From NCBI GenBank assembly GCA_003952965.2, contig CM025851.1, positions 26,878,238-26,942,237 on the forward strand: a stretch of 64,000 nt of DNA, given 5' to 3'. The notes beneath the pieces are model-generated. The model saw only the letters and a program-made list of their open reading frames with translations, ran no database searches and was not told the DNA's origin. Origin of the DNA: Morella rubra. Lineage: Eukaryota > Streptophyta > Magnoliopsida > Fagales > Myricaceae. A program made the translations under genes and the position numbers. The first letter of the stretch is position 1. Each line of letters opens with the position of its first letter. Below, one piece after another: positions 27,150 to 39,295 of the stretch.

Positions 27150-27790
27150 AGACTTTTGCTTGGCAAGATATTATTCGTTTTGGGTCCATGCCAACACAGT
27201 TTTGTTCTTCTGGGCTAACCGTCCAAAAAAGGCTTCTCACCAAGTGCAAGGTTTCACCTAATGAACCCCTAAAGCTTCTCTCCCTTCACAAATGTGGGAC
27301 CTCATTCACCACCGTCCACACAAGCAAGACGTACCCATTGTGCACCTACGGCTCATGCCCCATACTTCCACCTAGGGATTGACTTTGATAGCATTTGTAA
27401 TGATCCAAACTTTTGCTTGACAAGATATTGTCCACTTTGGCCCCAAGCTTGTATGATTTTGTTTCTCTAGGCTGAAAGCCCAGAAAATGCCTTTTTCCAA
27501 GTAAGTCCAAGTTTCCACCTTATGAATACAAGAAACTTTTCTCCCTCGGCAGTGTGGGGTCTCATTCACAACCTCTCATAGAAACGAGACGTCCTCATTG
27601 AGCGCCTACAGCTCGTGGTGGCATTGCTCATGTCCCACACTTCTGACTAGTGATTAGCTCTAACACTCTTTGAAACGATCAAGAATTTTTTATTAATAGT
27701 CCACTTTGGGCTCAAGCCCACACAGTTTTGTTCCTCTGGGCTGTAATTGCTAAGTCAATCCAAAGTCCCACCTTATGGGCCCAAAGCAAA
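27150..27790. repeat. Tandem dispersed plant repeat, units of about 255-270 bp
   Basis: Three successive imperfect units start near 27150, 27400 and 27672. Each has an 'AAGATATTGTCCACTTTGG'-like phrase (changed in unit 3 to TTAATAGTCCACTTTGGG) and a 'CACAGTTTTGTTCCTCTGGGCT'-type block, and most carry a 'GTGGGACCTCATTCAC' phrase. These phrases are familiar from an abundant dispersed repeat of dicot genomes that often occurs in tandem. I cannot name its class with certainty; a small non-coding LTR-type repeat is possible. Confidence 0.65.
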
Positions 27791-28403
27791 CAATATCTGC
27801 CTAGCAAAAGTTTGTGTTGTTAGAGTCTTAGTTGTGTAGGGTATTATTTAGCATTCTTACCTTTGGCGTATGCTCCCACTCCAAAATTACTTTCAATTCT
27901 CTATTTGCTAAATTAATAGTGCAAGTATTCAGAAAAGCATCTCAGGAATCACTAAAAAGCACATAACAAAATGGCCGATTGAAGTCGTAGTCACAGGGGT
28001 AGGTATAGACACAGGCGAAGCTATCTTGTTGACAAGTGACATATTGGACTAGTTAAACTGACTAGTGGCACCTGACTCTCAAGCATCATCCTAAACAGAA
28101 ACCTTGAAAATAAAGAGCACTTGACAGCAGGCATAAGCAATGATTTTGAACCCACTTGCTGACAGGTGACACTCTATTTACTTTCCAACAACACAATACA
28201 AATTCCCATTTTGTTCCTTCTAAATCATGAGTAAAGATTGAGATAGAGAAAAACTTGTCTATGTGGAAGAGGTAAAAGTTTGTAAAAAAAGAAAAAGAAG
28301 AAGAAAACGGCTACATTTATAAAATGTATATTACCTACAGATGTGGCAAAGTGCAAAGTTAATGAGGTCAATCTAAACCTGAATAAAATATTTGTTGAAG
28401 ATT
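27791..28403. other. Intergenic DNA or 3' region of the syntaxin-like gene
   Basis: No recognised repeat or ORF. If the last syntaxin exon is spliced at ATTG|GTAAGC (see that entry), a short final exon should lie here on the minus strand. I could not identify it. Confidence 0.4.
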
Positions 28404-30107
28404 TCAGGGAAGCTTACCAATCAAGCATAGGAGAAGAAAAATCCAAAAAATCACTTGAACAGGGCGGCTATATTGCATCTGGTACTGAGACCTTTGAAGT
28501 TGTCTCTGGATAGCTCCATACCAGCCATAAAGTTGCTTATCATAACAATCATCGCAACTATCAAGGCAACTCTTACTTCTTTCATAGCATGCATTAATGC
28601 CCTTTTTAGAGGAAAAAAAAAGGATTAGAATCAGTCTGAATGCAATATAGCGGTTATATAAATCAAGAAGCAGATTTTGAAAAAAAATTTCAAGCACAGT
28701 AACAGAGCAAAGTCACTGGAAACACACCCTAGACAATTGAGGAGGTCGCAAAAATGCAGTATCAGCTTCTTGCTGGTGATCCATTGCCTTCAGCTTCCTG
28801 AAACCATTCTTTGACCACTTCAACTTGGGTGCCGATTCCATGGAACTTAGGAATCCAGACAAACTGGGTATCTTTCGTACAGGTAAGCCAGTGGGTCGAT
28901 TAGAAGAACTCTGCTCGCATTCATCGTCAGGAACCACAATCTTCCAAGCACCAATGTCAGGGCTAGCACTAGCAGTCCTCCTATGCCCATGTGACTTATC
29001 CTCTCGAGCCTCCACAGAACCCCCCCACTCAGCAGAATGGTGCGAGTTCTTTAAACAATCAGGTGCTGAATCTTTATCTGTCACTTCTGGATTCTCAATA
29101 TCCCTTTGATTACTCTGTACAGGAGTTTTGACTTCGTATGTTGGTGGTCCCGAAAGGAACAGCGCGAGTTCATTGCATTCTCCTTCGTCTAAACGCACCC
29201 AAGGCAATGATGCCTTGCCCTCTGAAAGAGTTGATACCTGTAACGAATTTTCAACTTTTGAAGTTTGTTCTTCAATTGCAATAATAAATTCACGGTGTCT
29301 GCCTCTTGCATCGCCACTTGAGCTTTTAGTGTAACTAGCTCTTACAGCCCGTTCAAACTCTTCTAACTGCATTGCCCAACCAAAAGTTTCCATCATACAT
29401 TCATTGTAATCCTATCAATTATGTATCCAATATGTCTGTTGGGTAAGCAAGCGGATGCACAGCCACATACAGAAGGTAGGAAATTACCTGCCATTTGGTA
29501 GTGCCAAGGGCAGTATGAAGATCCCGACTTAGTTCTTCAACATCCCACATGGTAGATTCATCTTTCTTTGCATGAACCCATGTTCTATATGTAGACTCCA
29601 TCCTTAACAATCACAGAAATAAGGATTATTCAATTTGAATGTAACTGAGAACTGGTGCTGAATAACCATATTTCCACCTGTTTCTGAGCTAAACAAAGAG
29701 TCAAATATATGCAGTGGGAGAAAAACCTGACTGCTACATTTGGTCGTGGCAGAATATGGGGAAATGCAACAAGCAATGAGAGTATTAACCATGAGCTTGC
29801 GTGATTTGGTACCCAATAGAGCAACAAATGCCAACCCGTTGACATGTTCTAATATTGAGCAAATAGTAGATTCAATTTGTTTACGTTTTCAGGAAATTTT
29901 TCTGGGCTACCAAACGAAACACTATAAAGATCTAGGACAAACTACAGAATGCGTAGAGAAGAAATAATGAGGAACCCTAGGGAGAAATTCCAAAAGTGTG
30001 ATAGATGAAATTAGGATTATAATGGGGTACCTGTCCGCCGATTCTTGAACTTCCTCGGCGGCAGAGAAGAAGGGGTCCTTCTCCCAGCGATCAAAACTCG
30101 AAGCCAT
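28404..30107 (-). CDS. Plant syntaxin/t-SNARE-like membrane protein
   Basis: Minus-strand gene in four recognised exons: 30031-30107, 29488-29602, 28728-29366 and 28404-28601, all in phase, about 342 residues. It starts MASSFDRWEKDPFFSAAEEV, the usual start of a plant family annotated as syntaxin-6-N-terminal-like t-SNARE proteins; an in-frame ATG nine bases upstream (30116) is less likely. Residues 1-110 form the helical N-terminal domain (MESTYRTWVHAKK, LEEFERAVRASYTK). A long polar middle follows, then a Cys-rich stretch (CYERSKSCLDSCDDCYDKQ) and a C-terminal membrane anchor (VIFWIFLLLCLIG). A clear SNARE motif with a central Gln layer is not obvious, so a fusion role is inferred only from family naming. 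The last exon either ends LIGKLP or splices at ATTG|GTAAGC into one more short exon; the family's longer hydrophobic tail favours the second. Confidence 0.85.
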
Positions 30108-30116
30108 ATCTTCCAA

Positions 30117-32224
30117 AAACGAAATCCACTCGCCCCAAACAATTATGTCCGGACAAATAAAATATGGAAAATTCCGCTACAAATAGGGCAAAAAATAATA
30201 AATATAGAAAAAATTCGCTACAACATTGAGAGAGTAGATCAATGGATCGACATTAGATTCCGACCAACAAAATTAGAAAGAAAAAAAGATAGAGAGGGAG
30301 GAAGAGATCCGAGGGGCAAGATTTCGTTTAGTAAACGATCCGAGAAGAAGAGGGTGGTGAAGAGGGAAAAGCTAGCGGGTGAGCTATAATAATCATGTCT
30401 GCAGAGGACACGGATTGTTGACCTGACTCCGCAGCCACACGATGCAGCATGTGATTTTATATTGTCAAAAGTTGGGCCGTCAACGGAATACCAGATAAGG
30501 ACAGAGGGAAACGGCATCGTTCTGGAGGACAATGATTGGCTGGAGCCGGGAGTGCGGTCAAAATTGGTATACCGCATGCGTTTGACCAATGGGGAAAAAG
30601 CCTCGTTAGCAAACAAGACTCTTGCAACTCGGGGAAAGACCATTGCTTCTAGTCTTCTAGACCCAGAAAGAGACTGCTACGATTGAAAATAAATATATTC
30701 TTTGGTACCTTGCAGCTCATGGACTCCTTCAGTCCTAAATGAGACCTCCTTTACAATGCCAGATCCAGTTTCCAGTTCATATACAGTCATAGTCTAGATG
30801 GGATATATATAAATTTCTAGTACAATTAATAGAGACAAGCTGTGCACATGAAGCGTGACAGAAATAAAGCGGCAACTCTTGCAAGCAATCTTTAGTTTTT
30901 ATAAATACTAGGATGTTCTGCAAAAAAAAAAAAAAAAAACACCAATTGCTATCAATAATGTGGCAGTGAAGGTCGGAACTAGTCTGAGATACTGTGGGTT
31001 TAAATATTTAAAGACTAAAGTGGCAACAAGAAAATTAAGGTGAATGGAATTTAGAAATTGGAAAAATTGGTAAAGGAGCTATATATATATACATAGAAGA
31101 TACTGATTCCTCGTTATATGCAAGAGGGTAGAAATATTGTGCAGCAAAAGAGCTACGTAACGGATTAAAAAAAAAAAAAAGGAGCTACGTAACGGAAGAG
31201 AGGAAGTCATGGAACATTGATCTGCGCAACTCAAAAGTCTGAAAAGTTTTTGCCTCTTCTCTGCGTTGGGACTACATTTGCTTACTATTTGCCCTTTTTT
31301 TTCTACCCAACATTGCTTAATTATTCTCTAGTCTTGTTTGAAAAAGTGTATATACTGCTTGTAAAATAACGTATTAGTAAATTGAGAACCAATTATAATT
31401 TTGAGATGTAGCTAGTGATGGAGTCATTTTTAACCAGTCTATCACAGCGTTTATTGGGCTAAGAGTTCAAGAGAGTTAGACTTGAAGTCCAGCACTTGTA
31501 CGTGTTGAAACGTCCAAGTTCTCATTCTTTTCTCTTACAAGCAAAGTAAACAAGTTAGAATTCAGGGTCCTCTCCGGGGGATTTATCTAATGCCATTGTT
31601 AGTCGCCATTGTTTAATATCTTTTTTTTTCTCTGGTTTGATTATCAGTGTGAGAGAGTATGAGAGAGTTCTTTGTGCGTACCTCCTATGGTTACCCTCCC
31701 TCTTTTTTCGTCTGGGCTGGGGGCTTCCTAGGTCTCAGCCCCATTTTCGCTCCAGGCCTTATCACTCTCCAGATCTTTTTTGTCTCATCCACCTTTTATC
31801 AAAGGTAGACATTGTTAGGCTTGGTCTCATCCGAGACGACTTGAGTCAACTACCTCTTTTCTTTTCCCTTTTACTTTCTCGTCCATCAGCTAGTGAATAA
31901 ACAGAGAATAATCATAGTTTCTTACGTAAACCTCTTTACCGATAAAACATGGATGTCAGGTTCTTTTATGGACATCCAATCACCAAGGGACGCATACCAC
32001 ATTAGTGTGCTGATCCTTGCCTCACTATTTTGGGCCTCTAATTATAGGCTTTTGTAGTGAGAAAAAATTACTCCTCCATCAGCTAGTAAATGCAAAAAAG
32101 TATAAAATCTATCATCCTATCTACCACAGCTAATTTTTTTTTAGATAAATACACTTTGCATCCTCTAATTATATGTTCTTGTTACTTTATACTCTGAACT
32201 ATCACTTTTATTATATTTCACCCA
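30117..32224. other. Intergenic DNA between the syntaxin-like gene and the copia remnant
   Basis: 30117-30700 is the divergent upstream region of the syntaxin-like gene. Beyond it lie poly-A runs (30922-30940, 31166-31180), a duplicated GAGCTACGTAACGGA (31149 and 31181) and no supported gene. An open frame at 31637-31900 has no known relatives that I can name. Confidence 0.45.
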
Positions 32225-33351
32225 CTAACTAATGATTCTAGACATTCTGCATGCTGCATTAAAATTTTTCGTTATTTTAGATGTAAAATAATTGTTAAAA
32301 CCTGAACAGTTGCCAATTTGGACAGAATCATGCTTGATCATCAAACTGATAATTGATCTAAGCAACCATTGCAGCAAGTTGTTTAGGTGGATGACGAGCT
32401 TGAAAAGAGTAATCCATTCGATGATAACAATTAAGTGCAGAATGGTTATTTTTCCCACAAATTTGGCACGGAGAGGGCTGCGTGGAGGTCCCTTTGAGAG
32501 TGGTTTGGGTGAGTAAAGTGGGATGGGTTGCTTGGGTGAATTAGAACTTCTATGTGGTTGCTTTGGAGGTCCTAAAAATTTTGGTTTATGAGAGTTTTGT
32601 TGGCCACGGTCAGGAGTGAACATAGCAAAGTTTCCACCTTTTAAAGTCAGGTCTGAGTTTTGATTCTCTAAGAGAAGTTCATAGCTAAGTAATTTAGATC
32701 TAAAATCTTCATAGGACAAAGCTTTTTCACGGCTAGCAAAATTGAAAGATGTAATAAATGCATTGAAAGAGGGGTTGAGACCACTAACAATGAAGGAAAT
32801 CAAATCATCATCATCTACTGGTTTGCCTACCACAAGAAGTTGATCCACCCAAGATTTAGCAGGGAGAAGATAATTGGTGCAACTTTTAGATCCCTAATGA
32901 AGATTCTGCAGTTGGTGTTTCAAATGGAAAACTCTAGAACGAGATCGTGAGGCATAGCAATTTGCCAATGACGCCCATACCAGACTAGAGGTGTGTAATC
33001 CATACACAATAGAAACAATTCTCTTAAAAAGAAAGGAAATTATTCAACTCAAGAGAATCTAGTCCTTCTTTTGCCATACAACATAGACTAGATTTAAGCG
33101 ACCAAAATCCTTATTAGCATCCCACAAGTATTCCCCAAGACATGGCTCGGAGCCATCTACTATTCCCATGAAGTCGTTTCTACGAAGGATGAGAAAAAAT
33201 TGAGACACCCACACAAGATAATTGGTGTCATCAAGTTTGATAGAAATTAGTTGAGCGGCAATTGGTAAAAAGAGGAATTGAGTGGTAGAGTTTTGTATAG
33301 ATGTCATGATAGGATCAAAGCGTGAGCTATTTGGACTCTGATACCGTCTAA
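32225..33351 (-). mobile_element. Ty1/copia fossil, gag part only
   Basis: Minus strand. An N-terminal gag piece (33059-33307, with LDDTNYLVWVSQF, the copia gag signature) is followed by the gag core (about 32530-32848, with LISFIVSGLNPSFNAFI and a Pro/Ser-rich linker). A tRNA-iMet-type primer-binding site (GGTATCAGAG on the minus strand) lies at 33333-33345. No protease, integrase or reverse transcriptase is seen, and no second LTR could be paired. It is a broken, truncated relic with several breaks, of moderate to old age. Confidence 0.8.
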
Positions 33352-35034
33352 GAAATGATCAAGAATGTTTTAGTTGTGTTAACCAAAATAGTAAAATGAG
33401 CTTCTCATTCATAAGTTGTCTGTACAAATTGCTAAACGTAAAATTAATTACAATTTAAAATCAGATGATACATCTATGGGATAACATAAAAAGGAAATCT
33501 CTCCACATTAACTGCTGTCATTCCTTTTTTTTTTTTTTTTTTTTTTGTCAACACCATTAACCGCTGTCATTCAAGTCTGAATTTGAATGGCTAACAAATT
33601 CTCTTGGTCTTTGAATCTTCTTCCTTTTTTTTTTTTTTTTTTTTTTTTATTTCTTCCCAAGATTGGCTTTGTTTTCTTATTCCCCAGCTACGATAGATGC
33701 TTATTCTTCTAGAAGTTAGTTTTACGTCTCATGAATGTACTCGAAATGTAATGTAGATATTATTGAGACGCATTGATTTGACTTGGGCTTGGAGTGATCT
33801 TTTGGGCGAGCTAAAGATTTTTTTTCAGTTAGGTTAAGCAATTTAGGTATGTGGCTTTTCAACGGGACTTTTTTGAAAAATCTCATTATTATGAATTGAA
33901 ATTAGGGTTAATGATTATTTTCGTCCCTGGATTTTGATCACTTTTTAGAATTCGTCTATGAATTTTTGCGTTTATCACACATAATCTTTGAGATTTATGA
34001 TTTTGTCAAAATAATCATTCCGTCCACTTCCGTTAACGAATTGCTCAATCCACTAACAGTCCTAGATTTCATGACAAAGCAAAAATGACACGTGAAATAG
34101 AAATTTTTTAAATGCCATGTCATTTTTATTGTGCTACAGCAGTAAAATAAACAAAAATAGATTAAAAAAATCAATTATTATTATTTTTTTAAAAAAAATA
34201 AACTAGGCTTGGCTTGCCGCTAGCCCTAAAGGGAAGCCCAAGGGTGGCATACTGCCACCCCTCTCTCGAGGAGGGCAGCACCACCCCTCATCCACCATGG
34301 TTTTGGGGTGGCACACTACCACCGCTTGGCTTCCCCTCCAGGGGTGGCGACGAGCCACTCTTGATTCGTTAGTTAGGTGTTTTTTTTTTAAAAAATTAAT
34401 CGACTTTTTATTTATTTTAAATTAATTATTTAAACAAAATTATGATTTTTTATTTTATTGATGTAGCGTAATAAAAATAACGTGGTATTTTTTAAAAAAA
34501 TTTATTACACGTGTCATTTTCTCAGCTGTTCCTTTCAATTCAGTCTAGCTATTGGTAGTTGGTGTTTAGCTTCTCCCCGGACAAAAAACTCTATGTAATT
34601 TGCTTGCTTATCAATAAAAATAAAAATAAAAACCCTAATTCTAACTTTGAAAAGCTGACAATCTCGCAAAATGGTTCGAATAATCCAATCCGTGGTAGCG
34701 GCCCATACCTCATGGCAGAATCTGGGTCCGATTCTTGCACCCGCTCTACGATCCGAATGCAATTCGGGTCTCACCAGTAGTTTCTAAAATCGACTCCGTT
34801 TTATGGGCATTCCAATAAAGTCAAACCACGAAGATGCCAGGTGGCTAGTACCGAGTGGACTAGCTGCTCTTACCACCAGATTTACCACCAGGGCAATTCC
34901 AGTAAAACACTGACATCGGAACCTAACCCACTCGCATGCCCACACTCCCTTCTTTTTATTCCTGGCTGTCTAAAGGAAGTTCGCCTCTCTGACCCGACCA
35001 GCAGTTGTGATAGATCGCTTTTTCCTCCATCACA
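33352..35034. other. Intergenic DNA upstream of COX6B, with a repeat remnant
   Basis: Contains poly-T runs (33523-33546, 33626-33648). From about 33905 a block begins TTCGTCCCTGGATTTTGATC with CCGTTAACG, like the TIR phrases of plant MULE/MITE elements. It encloses a GC-rich stretch (34200-34365) with repeated GGGTGGC/GCCACC phrases that can fold back. The partner TIR was not found. 34790-35034 should hold the COX6B promoter and leader. Confidence 0.45.
34200..34365. repeat. GC-rich fold-back block inside a TIR-type remnant
   Basis: Repeated GGGTGGC and GCCACCCC phrases on opposite strands (for example 34233-34260 against 34300-34350) within AT-rich DNA. It is probably the core of a non-autonomous DNA element. 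Confidence 0.5.
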
Positions 35035-38000
35035 ATGGCGGAAGCCCAAAGCGACAAAATCCCGACCCTATCTGAGGTAACATTCTCGCTCGGTTATTTT
35101 GCGGAGCATCTTAAAAGTTGCTGTTTCGTTGAAACAAACGATGTAGTACGGAGGTCGATCTATTTTACTTTTTGAACTCGATTTATGTTGGGTAATTTTG
35201 CATTCAATCCATGGATCTTCGCTTTGGGCGTCCGGTTCTGATTTTCTTGGGTCAGTTCTGGTGGATGCGGGAAACGAGCGATTAAATGGGTGAAATATGA
35301 GGGCTTGATTGTGCTGTTTGAGGACTTTGTTTTTCTTTCAATAAACACATTTGATTGATAAAAACGTGCACTTTTGTCTGAGCTTTGTTTATTTATTATA
35401 TTTATTTTAGTTTTTTCAATTAAATCTGCTTAATCTTCTACGTTAGTGATGGAGCCTAATTTTATATTGTGGCTTATGGACATTGCTGAAACCTCTTTTC
35501 AACATGAAGATTTCATGATGAAATGCAAAATATTATTGTTTCAAATTTTAAATTCAGCAAACTCTGCAAATTCGTGTTTTATTTTGTTTCGAAGTTTCAG
35601 ATTTGTTTTGGGGCAAACTATACTAAAACTCGCGTTTATGTGATTTATTGGTGTTTATTCAAGATATATATATTGTACTTTGGACCTCAATAAGATTGCG
35701 GGAAAATGTACATCAGTGTTCGTTTGTAGATCAAACTTTTGTAACAAATGGGGTGATGCGTTTGCTTCAATAAGTACAAGATGATATTTTCTAGGATTTT
35801 CGCATTTTAGCTCCTTTATTTTGTTTCTGTTGTGCTGTCAACTGCGTTGAGCTTTTTTCTTCTCTTCTTTCCAAATTATGTTTTTTGCTAGTCACTCTCT
35901 GTTATACTGGATACTGGATATGCTTCAATTGCTACTGGGAGATAGAATTTTTTTGTATTTGATGCTTAAATGAGTGGCTCCATAGCAAGCAGCCACTCTA
36001 GGGGCAAGCTTATTGAGTCTCTATGTTGGTTACCTTCATAGATATAGCATTCCCTGTTTAGAAACCGAGCTAAATAAATATCGATGCTTCTAAGATGAGA
36101 GATCATTTTAGGACAATTACATAGGAGAATGTGTGCTTTCCATGTAGTGTTAGTAATTTTTTGGGTGTACTATCTGACACTGGTGAATGCCTTCATGACC
36201 TTTCCAAAATTTTACGTAGGACTTGTCACTTTTAGCACACGAAGCTGACAAGGTCAACTCCAGCATGACTTGAGAAAGACATTATTTTTGGGCTTTTCAA
36301 CCATCTAATCATACCTTTATAGTTGTCATGTTTGTTTGGTCTCATTTTCCCAGAGCTTGATGACACTTTCTTGCCATCCCATTTCCCATTCAAGCATCTT
36401 TTATGAAATGCTTTCCCACTTCATTAGAATGTTACGCTTCTTCCTTGTGCTTTTACAATCAGCAATACGCATTGACGGGAGAGGAGAAGAAGCCGGATGT
36501 GGTTACTAAATCTGTGGAAGTTAAAGAGGTTGAGAACCCAGTAACCGCTGCTGTTGAGAAAGTTGTCACTGAGAAAGCTGAGGATTCACCTGCTGCTGCA
36601 GAAGAAAGTACTGAGGTTACCCCAGTTGCCACTGAAGCAAGCAGTGAATTAACCCCTGCTGCTGAAGAGAGCACTGAAGCCACTTCTGCTGCTGTTGAAA
36701 ATAGTAGTGAAGCTGCTCCAGCTGCTACTGAAGAAAGCGATGAAAATCCTGAAGCAGCTACTGAAGCAAGCAGCGAAAATTCTGAAGAAGAGAATGCTGG
36801 TAATCAAGATGCTGCTGAAGAGACTCCAGAGATTCAGGTTGTTATGCATGGACCATTAAACCATAGTTTCAATTTGTTGTTAACTTGCTGCATCATTTGC
36901 ATGCTGTTCTCATCTTTACATTTCCTGTTGTTTCACTAACAAATTGTGGTTATCCAGCTTGAAACAGCCCCTGTAGATTTTCGTTTCCCAACCACAAATC
37001 AAACGAGGCACTGCTTTACTCGATATGTTGAGTATCATCGGTGGGTCATACTTGTTCTATAATTTCCTCTCCATTCTTTAAAATTTATTTGTGTCATTTA
37101 TCCTCCTTGTTATTTTGATCTTATATAGGTGCATAGCAGCCAAGGGGGAAGGTGCCCCAGAGTGTGATAAGTTTGCCAAATATTATCGTGCTCTTTGCCC
37201 AGGTGAATGGGTATGTATCTTCAATGCTTTTGGATATCCATGAGAGTATATTTTATGTTCTTACATTTTTGTTTTCTAGTGAATCCTCGTTCAGGTGCCA
37301 GGTGGGTTCTGATTGTTTAGATATGAGATGAAATCCTCTTATTGGTTAAGTTTATGGCTGGTTTTACATCTTTGGTATCTTCAATCCAATTGAATTAAAG
37401 CCCTCTTGCTCCCACTTTGTGTTGATGATGCTTAGTTTCTATTGCAAACAATGACAACCGATTAGAAGGTTTTAGTGCAATGAAGGTGATATGAAATGGG
37501 GCCTTCATGCACGGTTGGAGAGGGAGAGCCACCTAGATTAGTGAGATCTACACCCTTCTTACCTGAAGGCTTGGCCTTTTTAGCTGGTGCTGAGGATCAG
37601 AATGTGGACTTCGTATGGTTTACACCAGCGCTGTTTGAACAATTAAATTTCAAGAATGGTAATAATACTTCTGGCCTGAAACAGTTGCAAGAAGTTGCTT
37701 CTGTGGGAGCAAAGAATCTAGTTACACGGTAGAAATTGGGATAGCATCACAAATTAGGTAGGTGCTCATTGACTAGCACATCAAGGCATTGTTTTTGACA
37801 AGGGCGATTGTGTTCTACTTCTCATTCTCATTTAATGAAACTTTTAAATGCTACCAAAAAAATTTCTGATTAGAGTTGGAGATCATGATTATTATTATTA
37901 TTATTTTGTGATGTATGCATTTATTTAATTTCCTTGTGCACTTGTAAATTGAAAAACAACTGATAGTTTTGTATGCCAATGAATTTTCTGAAATGTCATT

Positions 38001-38441
38001 TTTCTCTATGCTTGAATATAGTTTGTGTTATCATTCTGTGTTTGGTATCCTTATTTTAGCTATTGTGCGTGCTAGACATGACGTGCTAAAGTCAATTGTA
38101 GCTCTTTGAAAACAATTGGTCAATTTTAGTGCTTTTAAAAATAATGTCCCGGAGAAAAATTTCAACCTAATAATATATTCTAGCTCCAAGAAATCTGGCC
38201 CTCTCGAAGAAAAATCCTGGCTTCGTTTCTAGAGGTTGAACTCTAGTTCAACTGTGAACTGGTGATTGTATACTGAGCCATCGTTTGGTTGATTGCGACC
38301 ATAACTTATGTTTTTGTTTCTCAGGTGACTTAGTTGAGTTAAAATTGCTCTTTAAAGCAAACTCAGTATGTTCTTTTTGTATGCCAGATTGACAGATGGA
38401 ATGAGCAAAGGGAGAATGGAACCTTTCCTGGTCCTCTGTAA
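35035..38441 (+). CDS. COX6B: Cytochrome c oxidase subunit 6b, plant long form
   Basis: Mitochondrial complex IV subunit facing the intermembrane space. Five exons join in phase: 35035-35076 (MAEAQSDKIPTLSE), 36463-36837, 36958-37040, 37129-37210 and 38388-38441, giving 211 residues. Exon 2 encodes the plant-specific acidic low-complexity extension (repeated EESTE, AAEES and AATEASSE phrases; about 125 residues). The C-terminal 72 residues are the conserved CHCH core: LETAPVDFRFPTTNQTRHCF, with CX9C at HCFTRYVEYHRC and CX10C at ECDKFAKYYRALC, ending NGTFPGPL. The four Cys form the twin disulfides that trap the protein through the Mia40 pathway. All introns are GT-AG; intron 1 (1.39 kb) and intron 4 (1.18 kb) are long. 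AATAAA lies at 38687. The acidic part aligns with Arabidopsis COX6b-1-type proteins, as I recall them. Confidence 0.96.
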
Positions 38442-39295
38442 TGCATCCAAGTTGCCACTGATTTTGGAGATATGGTCTCAAAGAGATGTGGGACCTAAGC
38501 TAATTTGCTTTTAGAACAATGAGTTAATAAGAAATTTTGGTTTTTTTTATCGGAAATACTCCAGCTCAAATACAGAGAGATTATTGCTCGTAAACAAAGT
38601 TGTTTTTTATTACTCCGGTGATTTTCCATCGTAAGTTTCTGCTTTAACTGTTCTGTAACAGTTAGAGGTTAGTGAATGGAGTCACAAATAAAAATGTAGC
38701 ATTTTCCTCATTGGTTTTCTGTTCCTATCAAGTAATAAATCATGTTGTTTGTCGATGGTTGAAGTTTTAGGTCTTGTACGCGTTGAGAAAGCCGATATGC
38801 TACTGCCCAAAAATTTCACAATCAGGTATTGTGTTTTGGACCTATCTCCCGTCCTTGCATCTAATTTCAACGTTGCTACTTTATGATTCGGATTGGGCTG
38901 ATTTATTTGCACCATCAACATGTACACTCCATTTTTCTAATCTAGGTGAATGCGTCCTTTGTTTTTTTGATTTGTTTCAGACGTCCGTACTGGGTTCATA
39001 TGGGCATACATTTGCAGCCTTGCTCTTTTGGCTTGAGATGGTTTTCTTTGCTGCCATATGTGTGATAATGGGAATTGCGTCTAACCTCCTAGTTTCGCCA
39101 TTATCGGCGGCATTTGGGAACCCTTACTATATCCTATCGAAACTGACAAAAGGAAAAGAAAATATAATCACCTACCTCCATTATAAACAATATTTCCTTC
39201 TTGTTAACAATAGAATACATGGGAAAGCAAAATCATAACAAAATACGTTGCATTGGCAATGCTAAATGGCCTAACTAATGGGAATGAAGAGTTCC
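38442..39295. other. COX6B 3' region and intergenic DNA
   Basis: Contains the COX6B 3' UTR. A 154-residue open frame at 38774-39238 is hydrophobic but resembles nothing known to me and has no sign of selection; I treat it as chance. Confidence 0.45.

Noticed and set aside
28713-29396. Syntaxin exon 3 ORF starting at MMETFGWAMQ
   Set aside because: Those codons are intron sequence; the exon begins at LEEFERAV after GCAG, as exon 2 ends in phase 0 at KWQ.
38774-39238. 154-residue open frame after COX6B
   Set aside because: Hydrophobic but without a recognisable domain, and low-complexity AT-rich DNA gives such frames by chance.
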